From assembly GCA_033722375.1 (NCBI GenBank), contig JAWVZB010000053.1:1-21434 (forward strand): a stretch of DNA of 21,434 bases, read 5' to 3'. Origin of the DNA: JAWVZB01 sp033722375. Its GTDB lineage: Bacteria > Actinomycetota > Nitriliruptoria > Nitriliruptorales > Nitriliruptoraceae. A program made the translations under genes and the position numbers. Positions 7,701 through 15,415 of this stretch are shown here, piece after piece. Numbering within the stretch: position 1 is the stretch's first letter; every line of letters begins with the position of its first letter. The notes below the pieces were generated by a model that was given only the letters and a program-made list of their open reading frames with translations, was not told the DNA's origin and searched no databases.

Positions 7701-8406
7701 GTGCCTCGCCCTGCCGCCCCGACCGGTACAGCGCCACCATCAGGTGCGCCCACAGCCGCTCGCGGAGCGGATGCTCGTCCGCGAGCCGACGGAGCTCCCC
7801 GACGAGCTCGCCGCCACCGCCCCGCGCCAGATCCGCCTCGATGCGGGCCTCGATAGCGCGGAGCCGGGCCTCCTCCAGCCGGGTGACCTCGCCACGTAGC
7901 GCCCCGTGATCGGCGAGATCGCCGAACGGGCGCCCCCGCCACAGCCTCAACGTGTCACGGAGCAGCGACGCGGCCCGCTCCGGATCGCCCGACACGAGCC
8001 CCGTGCCTTCGTCGACTCTGTGCTCGAACCGGTGCACGTCGACCAGGTCCGGCTCGATACGCAGCACGTAGCCCTCGCCGTGCCGTTCGATCGCGGCCTC
8101 GATTCCCGCCTCGTCGAGGACGCCCCGCAAGTTCGAGACGTAGACCTGGAGCGACTGCTGGGGGTTGGCCGGCTCGTCGCCACCCCAGACGACGTCCGCC
8201 AGCGTGTCGGTCGGGACCACCTCGCCCGCCCGGGCCGCGAGCACCGTCAGAACCGCCCGCTGCTTAGGACCTCCCAGGGAAAGGCGATCCCCGTCCGCAG
8301 CCAGCTCCAGCGGACCGAGCACACGCAAGCGGGGCGCTCCGTCTCGTTGTTCGCTCGCCGCCACCACCGCTACGGACAGGTCTCGACGTGGAGGTACTGC
8401 TGACAC
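4789..8406 (-). CDS. AfsR-like regulator: winged helix, BTAD, AAA ATPase, TPR
   Basis: This 1205-residue protein is a cytoplasmic SARP/AfsR-type transcription regulator. Its order is an OmpR/PhoB-type winged helix (about 26-115), a BTAD domain (about 122-270), a low-complexity linker, and a STAND/AAA_16 ATPase (about 303-640) with Walker A GGDAGVGKTR (332-341), Walker B LLVFEDVHWAD (444-454) and RSGGNPFFVEEL (539-550). Helical TPR-like repeats run from about 680 to 1190. No C-terminal LuxR HTH is present, so DNA binding is at the N-terminus. The first 270 residues closely match those of the upstream kinase-STAND protein, as in VYVSNLRGVLD, LWRGRP-GDLAD and EHPLRERLW, so the two are paralogous. 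The GTG at 8406 starts inside the end of the upstream gene (37-bp overlap). A GTG at 8367, just past that stop, is an alternative. Either way translation is probably coupled. No good ribosome site is seen for either. Confidence 0.88.
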   Translation of the reverse strand: MSAVPPRRDLSVAVVAASEQRDGAPRLRVLGPLELAADGDRLSLGGPKQRAVLTVLAARAGEVVPTDTLADVVWGGDEPANPQQSLQVYVSNLRGVLDEAGIEAAIERHGEGYVLRIEPDLVDVHRFEHRVDEGTGLVSGDPERAASLLRDTLRLWRGRPFGDLADHGALRGEVTRLEEARLRAIEARIEADLARGGGGELVGELRRLADEHPLRERLWAHLMVALYRSGRQGEALEAYEQARRTLAEELGADPSPRLREVHAAVLRQDPSLEVQRRSGDGGSTRPSAGIGPPTAAGRVSSEELIGRSEELAGLRGLARAAAGGQPHVVLLGGDAGVGKTRLLQAVVAEVGDEIDVLVGRCLELGEGAIPFAPIAQVVRRLVRDLPPQRSSEVLGSAKQSLARIVPELGELDPDRTVDLEQERSLLFAGVHRAVVRFSRDRPVLLVFEDVHWADRSTLDLLGYLARNLHDERLLLAATFRTDELHRRHPLRDVLGELSRIPGVVRIDLAPLSEEEVGAQLRSILGADPEPDLLRQVVQRSGGNPFFVEELTAALQEGGGAQLRAGLRDVVGSRLGRLPDEVRDVLDVAAVAGRRVDHRLLAAATGEDPVRLARLLRPAVDRHVLVAEETGYRFRHDLVREVVEDELLPGERTALHRRVAEVLSETPELAAEGAGQVDAELAHHWYAALELQPAFDASLRAAERARESAAFSEALTHFERALDLWAKVDTEHERTGVLQRAAETASQAGRYSRAINLLRLALDELEDDPAREADLRCQLAGALWWEAADFEEAREEARRAHALLADAPPSSSKADTVHTLARLHMLGGAHNEAIPLAREAVALAQETGAEQIEADSRITLGTSLCQLDVETGIRELEAGTSIAHQIDDVPTRQRGLNNLLAMHRDQSGAGRDVIERLVAELLESMDSDWPLHGPADKVLLSNVAFDAVMAGKWDRADAMLARIGRYHLEGADLGFFLCSRMSLRWMRGQLDAAKEDAARVHDIGIGGPWYPSWARMTEAAIAADEGRLDDVQRLVDRGREEVGGFGHQWDPTLMALQMLHSVVRVEVDAAVAKEEGQRDDHAERAVTTLREMQELYEDETPATPGERQWAEGYLALAEAEVSRTREEAQPELWREARGRAVEAYWRLYARWRHAEALTAAGERDEAETELRGAHHEAVDLGAEQLRGWIHASAAENDISVEEDGVS

Positions 8407-11400
8407 TCGGCGTCGGTGAGCGCCCGTGTCACGCGAGATTCTGCGAGGTCGATCAGATCGTCGAGGGAGACCACGTAGAGGTGCATGCCACGATGGGAGT
8501 GGTTGGCGAGGAGGAAGCGACCATCCGGGCTGAACCGCACCCGTATGAGGTTGCTGGGGACCGACAGGGAGAACCGCACTTCACCAGTCTCGAGCTTCCG
8601 GAGCGACAGCGAGTCGTCGTGTCCGATCGCCAACAGGTCGTCGTGCACGGCGACCGTGGGCGTCCTGATGCTGTCGGTTGCGATCGCCTCGATGCGTTCA
8701 CCCGTCGTCGCGTCGTACACGGCAACGGAGTCCTCGTCCCGACCAGCGCGCTGTATGGCGATCACGAGACGACCATCGTCGGTGAACACCGCATCCCGGA
8801 TCGTGCCCGCACCGGTGATCTCCATCGACTGTTCGCCGGTGCGGGGATCCACGATCTCGCCGGTGCCGTCTCGATCCGAGCCGAATCCGCCGAAGAAGAC
8901 ACTCTCGCCGCCAGGCGTGAACGTCGCGCGGAAAACGTTGGCCGCTCCGGTCAAGGGGCGCGTGTACAGCTCCTCCCCCGTCCACGGGTCGACGACGCGT
9001 ATTCCCGAGTTGCCAACCCACACCACCATCGAGGCGTCGTGGTTGACCGCGAGGTCGTTGCCGGCGACGTCGTAGCCGTCGACGGTGGCCAGGCGCTCGC
9101 CGGTCGCGGCATCCCACAGCTCGACCTCGTCCCGCCACTCGTCGACCTTCAGCTCGGCGAACCCCTTGGCGGAAGCGGTCACGATGGTCTCGCCGTCACC
9201 GCTGTAGCGGACCATGTGCGTGACGCCGACGGTCGGCAGGGTCAGCACCTCCTCCATGGTGTCGAGGTCGAACACGCGGACGTTGCCGTCGGGATGGCTG
9301 GTCGCCAGCCGTTGTCCATCCGGGCTGAAGCCGGGCCAGGTGGCGGCAGGAGCTGGCGCGACGGGAGCAGCGGCGTACTCGACCCCACCGTCCGTCGAGA
9401 TGTCCCAGATCTTCGTGGTACCGCCCTGGCCGCTGGTGATGACCCTGGTTCCGTCGGGCGTCACCTCGACATCCCGTGGGATGTCCGCGTGGCCACCGAG
9501 CCGGAACAGTCGCCGCCCCGTGGCGAAGTCCCACACGCGGGTCTCGCTCTGACCGATCGTGATCAGTTTCTCCCCGTCGTGGCTGAACACCGCCCCGCCC
9601 TGCACCGGAAGGTCATGACCGGGCAGTAGCCGGAGCAGTTCACCGCTCGCGGCGTCAACGACCGAGATGTGGCCGCGAGCCGAACCGAGCGCGATCCGCT
9701 CACCGTCGGGGTGGTAGGCCACCGCTCCCGACCCCCCCGGTTCCACCGACGCGTCAGCAGACCAGGTGATCTCGCCGGACGCGAGATCCCACGCGGTGGT
9801 GACGTCGAAGAAGGTCGTCGAGACGAGACCGGTCCCGTCTGGACTGATGGCGTAGTCGAAGACGGCCACGTCGTGCTCGAGACGGTCGACGATCTCGCCA
9901 CTCTGCGCATCCCAAACGCCGATGACCCTCCCCACCTCCACGGGCCCGTCGGGATCCTCGAGGAGCGTCCCCACCACGACGTCCCCGTTCGGGCCGTAGC
10001 GGGGACGTGCGATCGAGCCTTCGAGCTCCACCAGGGAGTCACCTGTGGCCGCATCCCGGATGAACCCCCGCGACCGCACGTCGGCCACGACCAAGCGGTC
10101 GCCGTCGGCGGAGAACGCGACGTCGTCGGGTTCGGTCGACACCAGGTCGCCCTCGTACACGATCGGGAAGCCTGCGTGCTGTCCTCCGACCGCCCAGATC
10201 CGCTCCCAGCCCTCGGGGTCCCACACGGACACGGTCCCGTCGACACCGAGGATCGCGAGACGACCGTCGGGAGCCATGCTGATGCCACCGCCGGTGGGGA
10301 GGGTGCGTTCGAACTGGGTGGCACGGACGGCACGACGCAAGGCCGCCTCGGCTTCGGGAACGACGACTCCGTCGCTGTCCTGCGTCAATCGAACCGCTTC
10401 GAGCCCCAGGAGGATGCCGAGCTCGGGATCCTCGTCGATCGCTGCGACCGCCGCAGCCGCCAGCTCACGGGCGTTCGCGAAGCGCTCCTGCTGCTGGGCG
10501 CGGTCCCGCTGCTGGAACGCGAACACGGACAGTCCCGCGGCGACGAGCGCGGCCACGACCGACAACACCGCGATCGCGCGCAGCCGCGTGACGGCACGAC
10601 GCTCGAGCTTCGCCTCGCGCTCCTGGCGCTCCCGCTCCTCGGCCCGACGTTCGCGCTCGGCCGCCCGGCTGGCCTCGAGGAACTCCTTCTCGGCGCCGGC
10701 CAGGTGGACGTCCGAGTGCAGCGACCACGTCTGGAACTCGTCGAGCCGGGTCGAGGACAACAGGTACGCGGGGGCGCGCCCCGCCCGCTCCCACTCCGCG
10801 ACCTCGGTGACGAGACGACGCTGCATCGTGAGGTCCTCGCGCGCCCCGTCGATCCAGCCGCGGAGGCGTTCCCAGGCGTCGAGCAGCGCCTCGTGGGCGA
10901 TCTCGACGGTCGGGGCGCGGGTGTAGGGGTCGCGGTCGAACGTGAGCAGCCGGTGGTCGCCGAACACCTCGATGACGTGGTCGGCGGTCGGGGCGTCCCC
11001 GACGACGTCCACGAGCTCGTCCCGCAGGACCCGGCGGCGGGTGTCGGACGATCCTTCGGTCACCGTGACCAGCCGGAGGAAGATCTGCCGGGCGGCTTCG
11101 CGCTCGACAGGGTTGAGCTCCCCGAACAGTTCCTCCGCACGCCCCGCCAGCGCCCCCTCGACACCCCCGATGGCCGTGTACTCGTCGAGCGTGAGCCGAC
11201 CGTCGGGGCTGCGGTCGACCAGCTCGGTGAGCGAGTACTGGAGCAGCGGCAGGGCACCGGGCTCGTCGGTGACGTCGTGGACGATCTCGGAGACGAGCTG
11301 GGGCTCGAGCTCGATCCCAGCCCGCTGCGCGGGTCCGGTGATCGCCCGCTCGAGCTCGGAGGAGCCGAGCCCCGTGACCGCGACGGTGTGCTCGGCGACC

Positions 11401-13649
11401 AGCTCGCCGAAGGACGGGTCGAGCAGCGGATGGTCGTAGAAGTCGGCCCGGAGCGTCACCACGGCGCGCAGCCGGCTGGACGGGTCGGTCACGGCGGTGC
11501 GGAGCTGGCGCAGGAACACCGTGCGGTCCTCGACCCGCGATTGGGCGAACGCCTCCTCGAACTGGTCCACGATCAACAGCAGTTCGGGGGCGTCGTCGGG
11601 CAGCATCCGCTCGACCGCTTCGAGGAGCCCGCGGTCGCCGGTACGCAGCGCCGAGGTGACGTCGCTCGGGTCGCAGCTCGCGACCTCGATCAGAGCGCGT
11701 TCGAGCTCCGCCATCGGGTACTCGCCGGGGAGCATGGTGGCGATGAACCAGCGGTGCGAGCCCGAGATCCGACCGGCGCGTACGGCCGGCACGAGGCCCG
11801 CCCGGACGACACTGGACTTCCCAGCACCGCTGGGCCCGACCACGGCCACGAACCGGTCCCCCGAGCCCGGGGAGTCGATCGTGTCGAGGAGGCGCGAGAC
11901 GACGTGCTCGCGGCCGAAGAAGTCGGCAGCGTCGGCCTCGTGGAACGCCCGCAGTCCCTTGTAGGGGTTTCGCACCTCGACGCCCAGGCTCGACTTCGCT
12001 GCCGGGGCGCGGTCGTCGACCGCCGCCGACAGCGCCTCAGCGAACTCGCCGGCCGTCACGAACCGCTGGTCGGGATCGACTGCGGTCGCCCGTGCCAGCA
12101 CGCGGGTGACCGTGGGACGCAGGTCGGCACCTCCGTGGCCGGGAGCGGGAAGTGGCGTCCGGAGCGCGCGCTCCCGAACCGAGTCGGGCGTCTCACCCTC
12201 GTAGGGATGGATGCCGGTCAGGAGCTCGTAGGCCACGAGGCCGAGCCCGAAAACGTCGGTCTTGGCGGTGAGCTGCTCGCCGGTGGCGTGCTCCGGGGTG
12301 AGGTAGGGCGTTCCGGACCGTCCGACCGGCGGGTCGTCGGGGCCGCGAGCGATCCCGAAGTCCGACAGGTAGGCGTTGTCGTCTTCGTCGAGCAGGATGT
12401 TGGCGGGCTTCACGTCCCGGTGGACCACGCCCTGTCGGTGTGCGAGGTCGAGCGCGGACGCGACCTGCTCGATGACCTGGGCAGCCGCCTCGGGACGCCA
12501 TGGCCCGCGGCGAAGCGCGTCCTGGAGGCTCCCGCCGCGCAGCCACCGCATGACCAGGTAGGCGGCATCGGGCTCGCGCCAGTAGTCGTACAGCGGGACG
12601 ATGTGGAGGTGCTCGAGCCGGGCCACCGTCTGGGCCTCGATCTCGAAGCGCCGGACGAAGTCGGGATCGTTCGCATGCTCGGGGCGGACGACCTTGACCG
12701 CGACCTCGCGGTTGACCGACGGCTGACGGCCGCGGAACACGACGCCGAACCCGCCGGAGCCGATCTTCTCGACGAGGTCGTAGCCCCGCACCGACAGGAC
12801 CGGCTCGGTCGCAGGCTCGCCGCTGCGACCACCCGGCGTGGGACCGAGATCCAGCCAGGCATCCTGTCGGAGGATCCTCCCGTGCAGGTCCTGCAGCTTG
12901 CGGGAGGGGTCGGCACCGAGCTCCTCGGCGAGGAGTCCGCGGGCTTCCTCGTACGCCTCGAGCGCCTGCCCCTGCCGCCCCGACCGGTACAGCGCCAGCA
13001 TGAGCTGGCCCCACAGCCGTTCCCGGAGCGGATGCTCCGAGGTCAGCCGACGCAGCTCCGAGATGAGCTGCTCGTGGTTGCCGAGCGACAGCTCGGCCGC
13101 GATCCGCCCCTCGAGGCCGCGGAGCCGCAGCTCCTCGAGTCGGGCCACGTCGTCCTGGAGCGCCCGCTCATCGGCGAGATCGCCGTAGGGACGGCCCCGC
13201 CACAGCTTGTCGGCAGCCGCCAGCAACTGTGCGGCGCGGTAGGGGTCGGACTCGACGAGCTCGATGCCCTCCTCGACGAGCTCCTCGAACACGACGGCGT
13301 CCACCGCGCCATCGGGCATCTCGAGGACGTAACCCCCATCGCGGTTGTCGATCGTCCCGCGACCGTCGAGCACACCTCGCAGGTTCGACACGTAGACCTG
13401 GAGCGACCGTCGCGCCGAGTCGGCCGCATCCGCCCCCCACACCGCAGTGACGAGCCGCTCGGTGGGGACGACACGCCCGAGGTGGGACAGCAGGACCGCC
13501 AGGACGAGGCGCTGCTTGGGGCCGCCGGGCGACGTGTCCGCCTCGCCGGCCAGGACGATCGGACCGAGCACCCGCACGCCACGCTCACGCAGGACCTCGG
13601 ACCGTTCGTCGGCGACGGTCTCGCGTCCTGTCGGCGTGTCCACGGACAT
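8370..13649 (-). CDS. Giant winged helix-BTAD-Ser/Thr kinase-nSTAND1-TM-WD40 regulator
   Basis: This is one uninterrupted 1759-residue chain. (1) Winged helix, about 25-110, then BTAD, about 115-262. (2) Ser/Thr kinase, about 290-545, with all active residues: G-loop GSGGFG (297-302), K319, E338, HRD (410-412), K414, N417, DFG (430-432) and a TPE in place of APE (451-453). (3) nSTAND1 NTPase, about 560-1000, beginning NPYKGLRAF, with Walker A GPSGAGKS (605-612), Walker B LLIVDQFEE (691-699) and the LRADFYD segment. (4) A charged coil (990-1020), then one membrane helix (about 1025-1045). (5) About 14 WD40-like units (1110-1735), which could make two seven-bladed propellers. The tail ECQQYLHVETCP carries two of the protein's only three cysteines (C1749, C1758). 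Basic residues before the helix predict N-terminus inside and propellers outside, which would allow the tail disulfide. The ATG at 13647-13649 has GGGGAGG seven bases upstream. The AfsR-like paralogue follows in the same operon. Confidence 0.9.
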   Translation of the reverse strand: MSVDTPTGRETVADERSEVLRERGVRVLGPIVLAGEADTSPGGPKQRLVLAVLLSHLGRVVPTERLVTAVWGADAADSARRSLQVYVSNLRGVLDGRGTIDNRDGGYVLEMPDGAVDAVVFEELVEEGIELVESDPYRAAQLLAAADKLWRGRPYGDLADERALQDDVARLEELRLRGLEGRIAAELSLGNHEQLISELRRLTSEHPLRERLWGQLMLALYRSGRQGQALEAYEEARGLLAEELGADPSRKLQDLHGRILRQDAWLDLGPTPGGRSGEPATEPVLSVRGYDLVEKIGSGGFGVVFRGRQPSVNREVAVKVVRPEHANDPDFVRRFEIEAQTVARLEHLHIVPLYDYWREPDAAYLVMRWLRGGSLQDALRRGPWRPEAAAQVIEQVASALDLAHRQGVVHRDVKPANILLDEDDNAYLSDFGIARGPDDPPVGRSGTPYLTPEHATGEQLTAKTDVFGLGLVAYELLTGIHPYEGETPDSVRERALRTPLPAPGHGGADLRPTVTRVLARATAVDPDQRFVTAGEFAEALSAAVDDRAPAAKSSLGVEVRNPYKGLRAFHEADAADFFGREHVVSRLLDTIDSPGSGDRFVAVVGPSGAGKSSVVRAGLVPAVRAGRISGSHRWFIATMLPGEYPMAELERALIEVASCDPSDVTSALRTGDRGLLEAVERMLPDDAPELLLIVDQFEEAFAQSRVEDRTVFLRQLRTAVTDPSSRLRAVVTLRADFYDHPLLDPSFGELVAEHTVAVTGLGSSELERAITGPAQRAGIELEPQLVSEIVHDVTDEPGALPLLQYSLTELVDRSPDGRLTLDEYTAIGGVEGALAGRAEELFGELNPVEREAARQIFLRLVTVTEGSSDTRRRVLRDELVDVVGDAPTADHVIEVFGDHRLLTFDRDPYTRAPTVEIAHEALLDAWERLRGWIDGAREDLTMQRRLVTEVAEWERAGRAPAYLLSSTRLDEFQTWSLHSDVHLAGAEKEFLEASRAAERERRAEERERQEREAKLERRAVTRLRAIAVLSVVAALVAAGLSVFAFQQRDRAQQQERFANARELAAAAVAAIDEDPELGILLGLEAVRLTQDSDGVVVPEAEAALRRAVRATQFERTLPTGGGISMAPDGRLAILGVDGTVSVWDPEGWERIWAVGGQHAGFPIVYEGDLVSTEPDDVAFSADGDRLVVADVRSRGFIRDAATGDSLVELEGSIARPRYGPNGDVVVGTLLEDPDGPVEVGRVIGVWDAQSGEIVDRLEHDVAVFDYAISPDGTGLVSTTFFDVTTAWDLASGEITWSADASVEPGGSGAVAYHPDGERIALGSARGHISVVDAASGELLRLLPGHDLPVQGGAVFSHDGEKLITIGQSETRVWDFATGRRLFRLGGHADIPRDVEVTPDGTRVITSGQGGTTKIWDISTDGGVEYAAAPVAPAPAATWPGFSPDGQRLATSHPDGNVRVFDLDTMEEVLTLPTVGVTHMVRYSGDGETIVTASAKGFAELKVDEWRDEVELWDAATGERLATVDGYDVAGNDLAVNHDASMVVWVGNSGIRVVDPWTGEELYTRPLTGAANVFRATFTPGGESVFFGGFGSDRDGTGEIVDPRTGEQSMEITGAGTIRDAVFTDDGRLVIAIQRAGRDEDSVAVYDATTGERIEAIATDSIRTPTVAVHDDLLAIGHDDSLSLRKLETGEVRFSLSVPSNLIRVRFSPDGRFLLANHSHRGMHLYVVSLDDLIDLAESRVTRALTDAECQQYLHVETCP

Positions 13650-13773
13650 GCCGGTACCTCCCCGTCCCCGTTGGCCCCGTGCGCTCCACGCACTGTACGG
13701 GGAGCAGCCGTGTCTGGCACCCGGTAGCGCTGAGACCTACGAGGATCGCTCACAGGCGAGCAGGGACGGCTTC
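13650..13773 (-). promoter_or_regulatory. Leader/promoter gap before the giant regulator operon
   Basis: These 124 bases lie between the phoH stop and the giant regulator start, both on the minus strand. The minus strand has GGGGAGG right before the ATG and a possible -10 TACAGT (13692-13697), the same hexamer seen before the cis-prenyltransferase gene. No convincing -35 lies 17 bases upstream of it. I see no terminator hairpin after phoH, so read-through from phoH is also possible. Confidence 0.3.
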
Positions 13774-15125
13774 TTAGTAGATGGTGGCGGCGTACTCGGC
13801 CAACGGTGAGCGGACGCCTTTGGCGAGGGTGACGTGGCCGAACAGGCTCGTGCCCTTGAGCTTCTCGATCAGTGCCGCCATCCCGCCGTAGGGCGAGATG
13901 TAGGGGTTGTCGACCTGTCCGAGGTCGCCACAGAAGACCACCTTCGAACCCATCGCCATCCGCGTCAGCACGACCTTCAGCGCGGACAGCTCGATGTTCT
14001 GCGCCTCATCCACCACCACGAACTCGTCGGTGATGGACCGACCACGGAGGTAGGTGATGGCGGCCAGCTCGAGCTGCCCACGGTCGACGAGGGACTCGAT
14101 GGTCGCAGCGATCTGCCGTGCTCACGGCTGGTGCTGCCGACGTCGTCGCGACGCAGCAGCGCGTAGAGGTTGTCGTGGACGGCCGCCATCCACGGCGCGA
14201 GCTTCTCGTCGAGGTCGCCCGGCAGGTAGCCGATCTCCTGGCGGCCGACCGCGATGAGCGGACGGTAGACGGACAGCCGCCGGTAGGTGGTCGCGTCGAC
14301 GACCTGCTCGAGCCCGGCCGCGAGCGCCAGGAACGTCTTTCCGGTCCCTGCCATCCCCATCAGCGAGACGCACGGCACGTCGGGGTCCAGAAGCAGGTCG
14401 ATGGCGAAGGTCTGGCGGACGTCGCGGGGCGACACCCCGTACATGGAGCGCTGGTAGACACGGTGAACGGTCGCGAGCCCCTCGTCGTTGACGTCGATCA
14501 CCCGCGCGAGACCGCTGGCGGAGCGGCCGCCCCGCAGCACCAGGCACTCGTTGAGGTGCAGGCCCTCGTCGGCGAGTTCGGCGACGTCCTCGTGCAGTTG
14601 GGCCTTGCCGTCCCGGTGCAGCTCGCCGAGGACCTTGGGCTCCACGTCGAGTTCGGTGATGCCGGTGTAGTGCTCCTCGACCGGTGCGGTGTCGCCGCGG
14701 TAGTCCTCCACCTCGATGCCGAGCTGGCTGCCCTTGATGCGCAGCGCCGCGTCCTTGGTGACGAGCGTGCCCCGGAGCCCGATCGCCGTCGCGAGGATGC
14801 GGTGGTCGGGCTTCCTCGCATCGAGGTAGGGCGGCAGCTCCACGTCGATGTGATTGGACTCGACCCGGAGGGTGCCGCCGGTTTCGAGCGGCAGCCCGTC
14901 CCGCAAGCCCCCACCGCTGCTCTCCCGCAGTTCCTCGAGGATCCGGAGGGCGGTTCGCGCGTTGCGACCGACCTCGTCCATCGCCGTCTTCTTGCGGTCG
15001 AGCTCCTCGACCACGACCAGTGGGACCACCACCTCGTGCTCATCGAACCGGAACATCGCGTGCGGGTCGGCGAGCAGCACGCAGGTGTCGAGGACGTAGG
15101 AGGTGGCGGTCAGAGCTGTCGGCAT
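13774..15125 (-). pseudogene. phoH: PIN-PhoH family ATPase/RNase, split by one frameshift
   Basis: PhoH2-type proteins join an N-terminal PIN ribonuclease domain to a PhoH ATPase and act on RNA as a nuclease/helicase. The PIN part is at about 10-150 (YVLDTCVLLADP, VVVEELD, DHRILATA, LVTKDAALRIKG). The ATPase has Walker A GMAGTGKT and YLPGDLDEKL. The frame is lost after REHG at about 14115. A -1 shift there restores QIAATIESLVDRG, Walker B VVVDEAQN, GDLGQVDNPY and a normal C-terminus, to give about 450 residues, the expected length. Only one missing base is needed, and no slippery heptamer is present, so programmed shifting is unlikely. A perfect 6-bp inverted repeat (14115-14128) lies on the lesion, which favours a sequencing error or a slippage deletion. 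The ATG at 15123-15125 has GGAG six bases upstream. Confidence 0.85.
14115..14128. repeat. Inverted repeat at the phoH frameshift
   Basis: GCCGTG (14115-14120) and CACGGC (14123-14128) are perfectly complementary around a 2-base loop. The reading frame of phoH breaks at the edge of this hairpin. Tight GC hairpins are known places for polymerase slippage and sequencing compressions. Confidence 0.6.
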
Positions 15126-15415
15126 TCAGGTCTCCGGAGAACGTGGGACCGCGGCCGAGCGGTCGGACCCCGCCGGGCCCGGTCCCTGGAACGACGAACG
15201 CCGCCCTGGACGGGCGGCGTGGTGATGACGGGGCCGACGCGGGTCGGTGGTGGCGGCGCCGCCGGCAGTGTGCCGGTGGTCCGCTCACGGTCTCGAGGCA
15301 CCGTGTCTTGCCCTCGGTTGTGATCGACGACAGTGACGCTCACGACCGTAGCGACGGGGTGGTCGAGAACCACGGAACCTCGACGTAGCCGGGCGAGTTC
15401 ACTGCCCCCGCCCCG
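15126..15415 (-). other. Hairpin-rich 290-bp gap between cis-prenyltransferase and phoH
   Basis: No coding region fits here. On the minus strand this gap follows the cis-prenyltransferase stop and precedes the phoH start. It contains several perfect inverted repeats: 15147-15152 with 15159-15164, 15198-15206 with 15212-15220, 15262-15267 with 15271-15276, 15286-15291 with 15300-15305, and 15359-15363 with 15369-15373. It may combine a terminator with a structured phoH leader. No clear promoter stands out. Confidence 0.5.
15198..15220 (-). terminator. Terminator-like hairpin between cis-prenyltransferase and phoH
   Basis: ACGCCGCCC and GGGCGGCGT form a perfect 9-bp GC-rich stem with a 5-base loop. 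On the minus strand it is followed by TTCGTCGTT, which is T-rich for this genome though not a pure T-run. It could end the cis-prenyltransferase transcript, or attenuate phoH, whose start is 73 bases further on. Confidence 0.5.

Noticed and set aside
9669..13727. Very long open frame (1352 codons) on the plus strand opposite the giant regulator
   Set aside because: It has no recognisable domains, its residues mirror the GC-rich codons of the opposite strand, and the minus frame carries unmistakable kinase, ATPase and WD40 motifs. Long antisense frames are expected at this GC content.
14100..14130. Programmed -1 frameshift in phoH
   Set aside because: No X-XXY-YYZ slippery heptamer or downstream stimulator pattern is visible at the break; a lost base at a hairpin is simpler.
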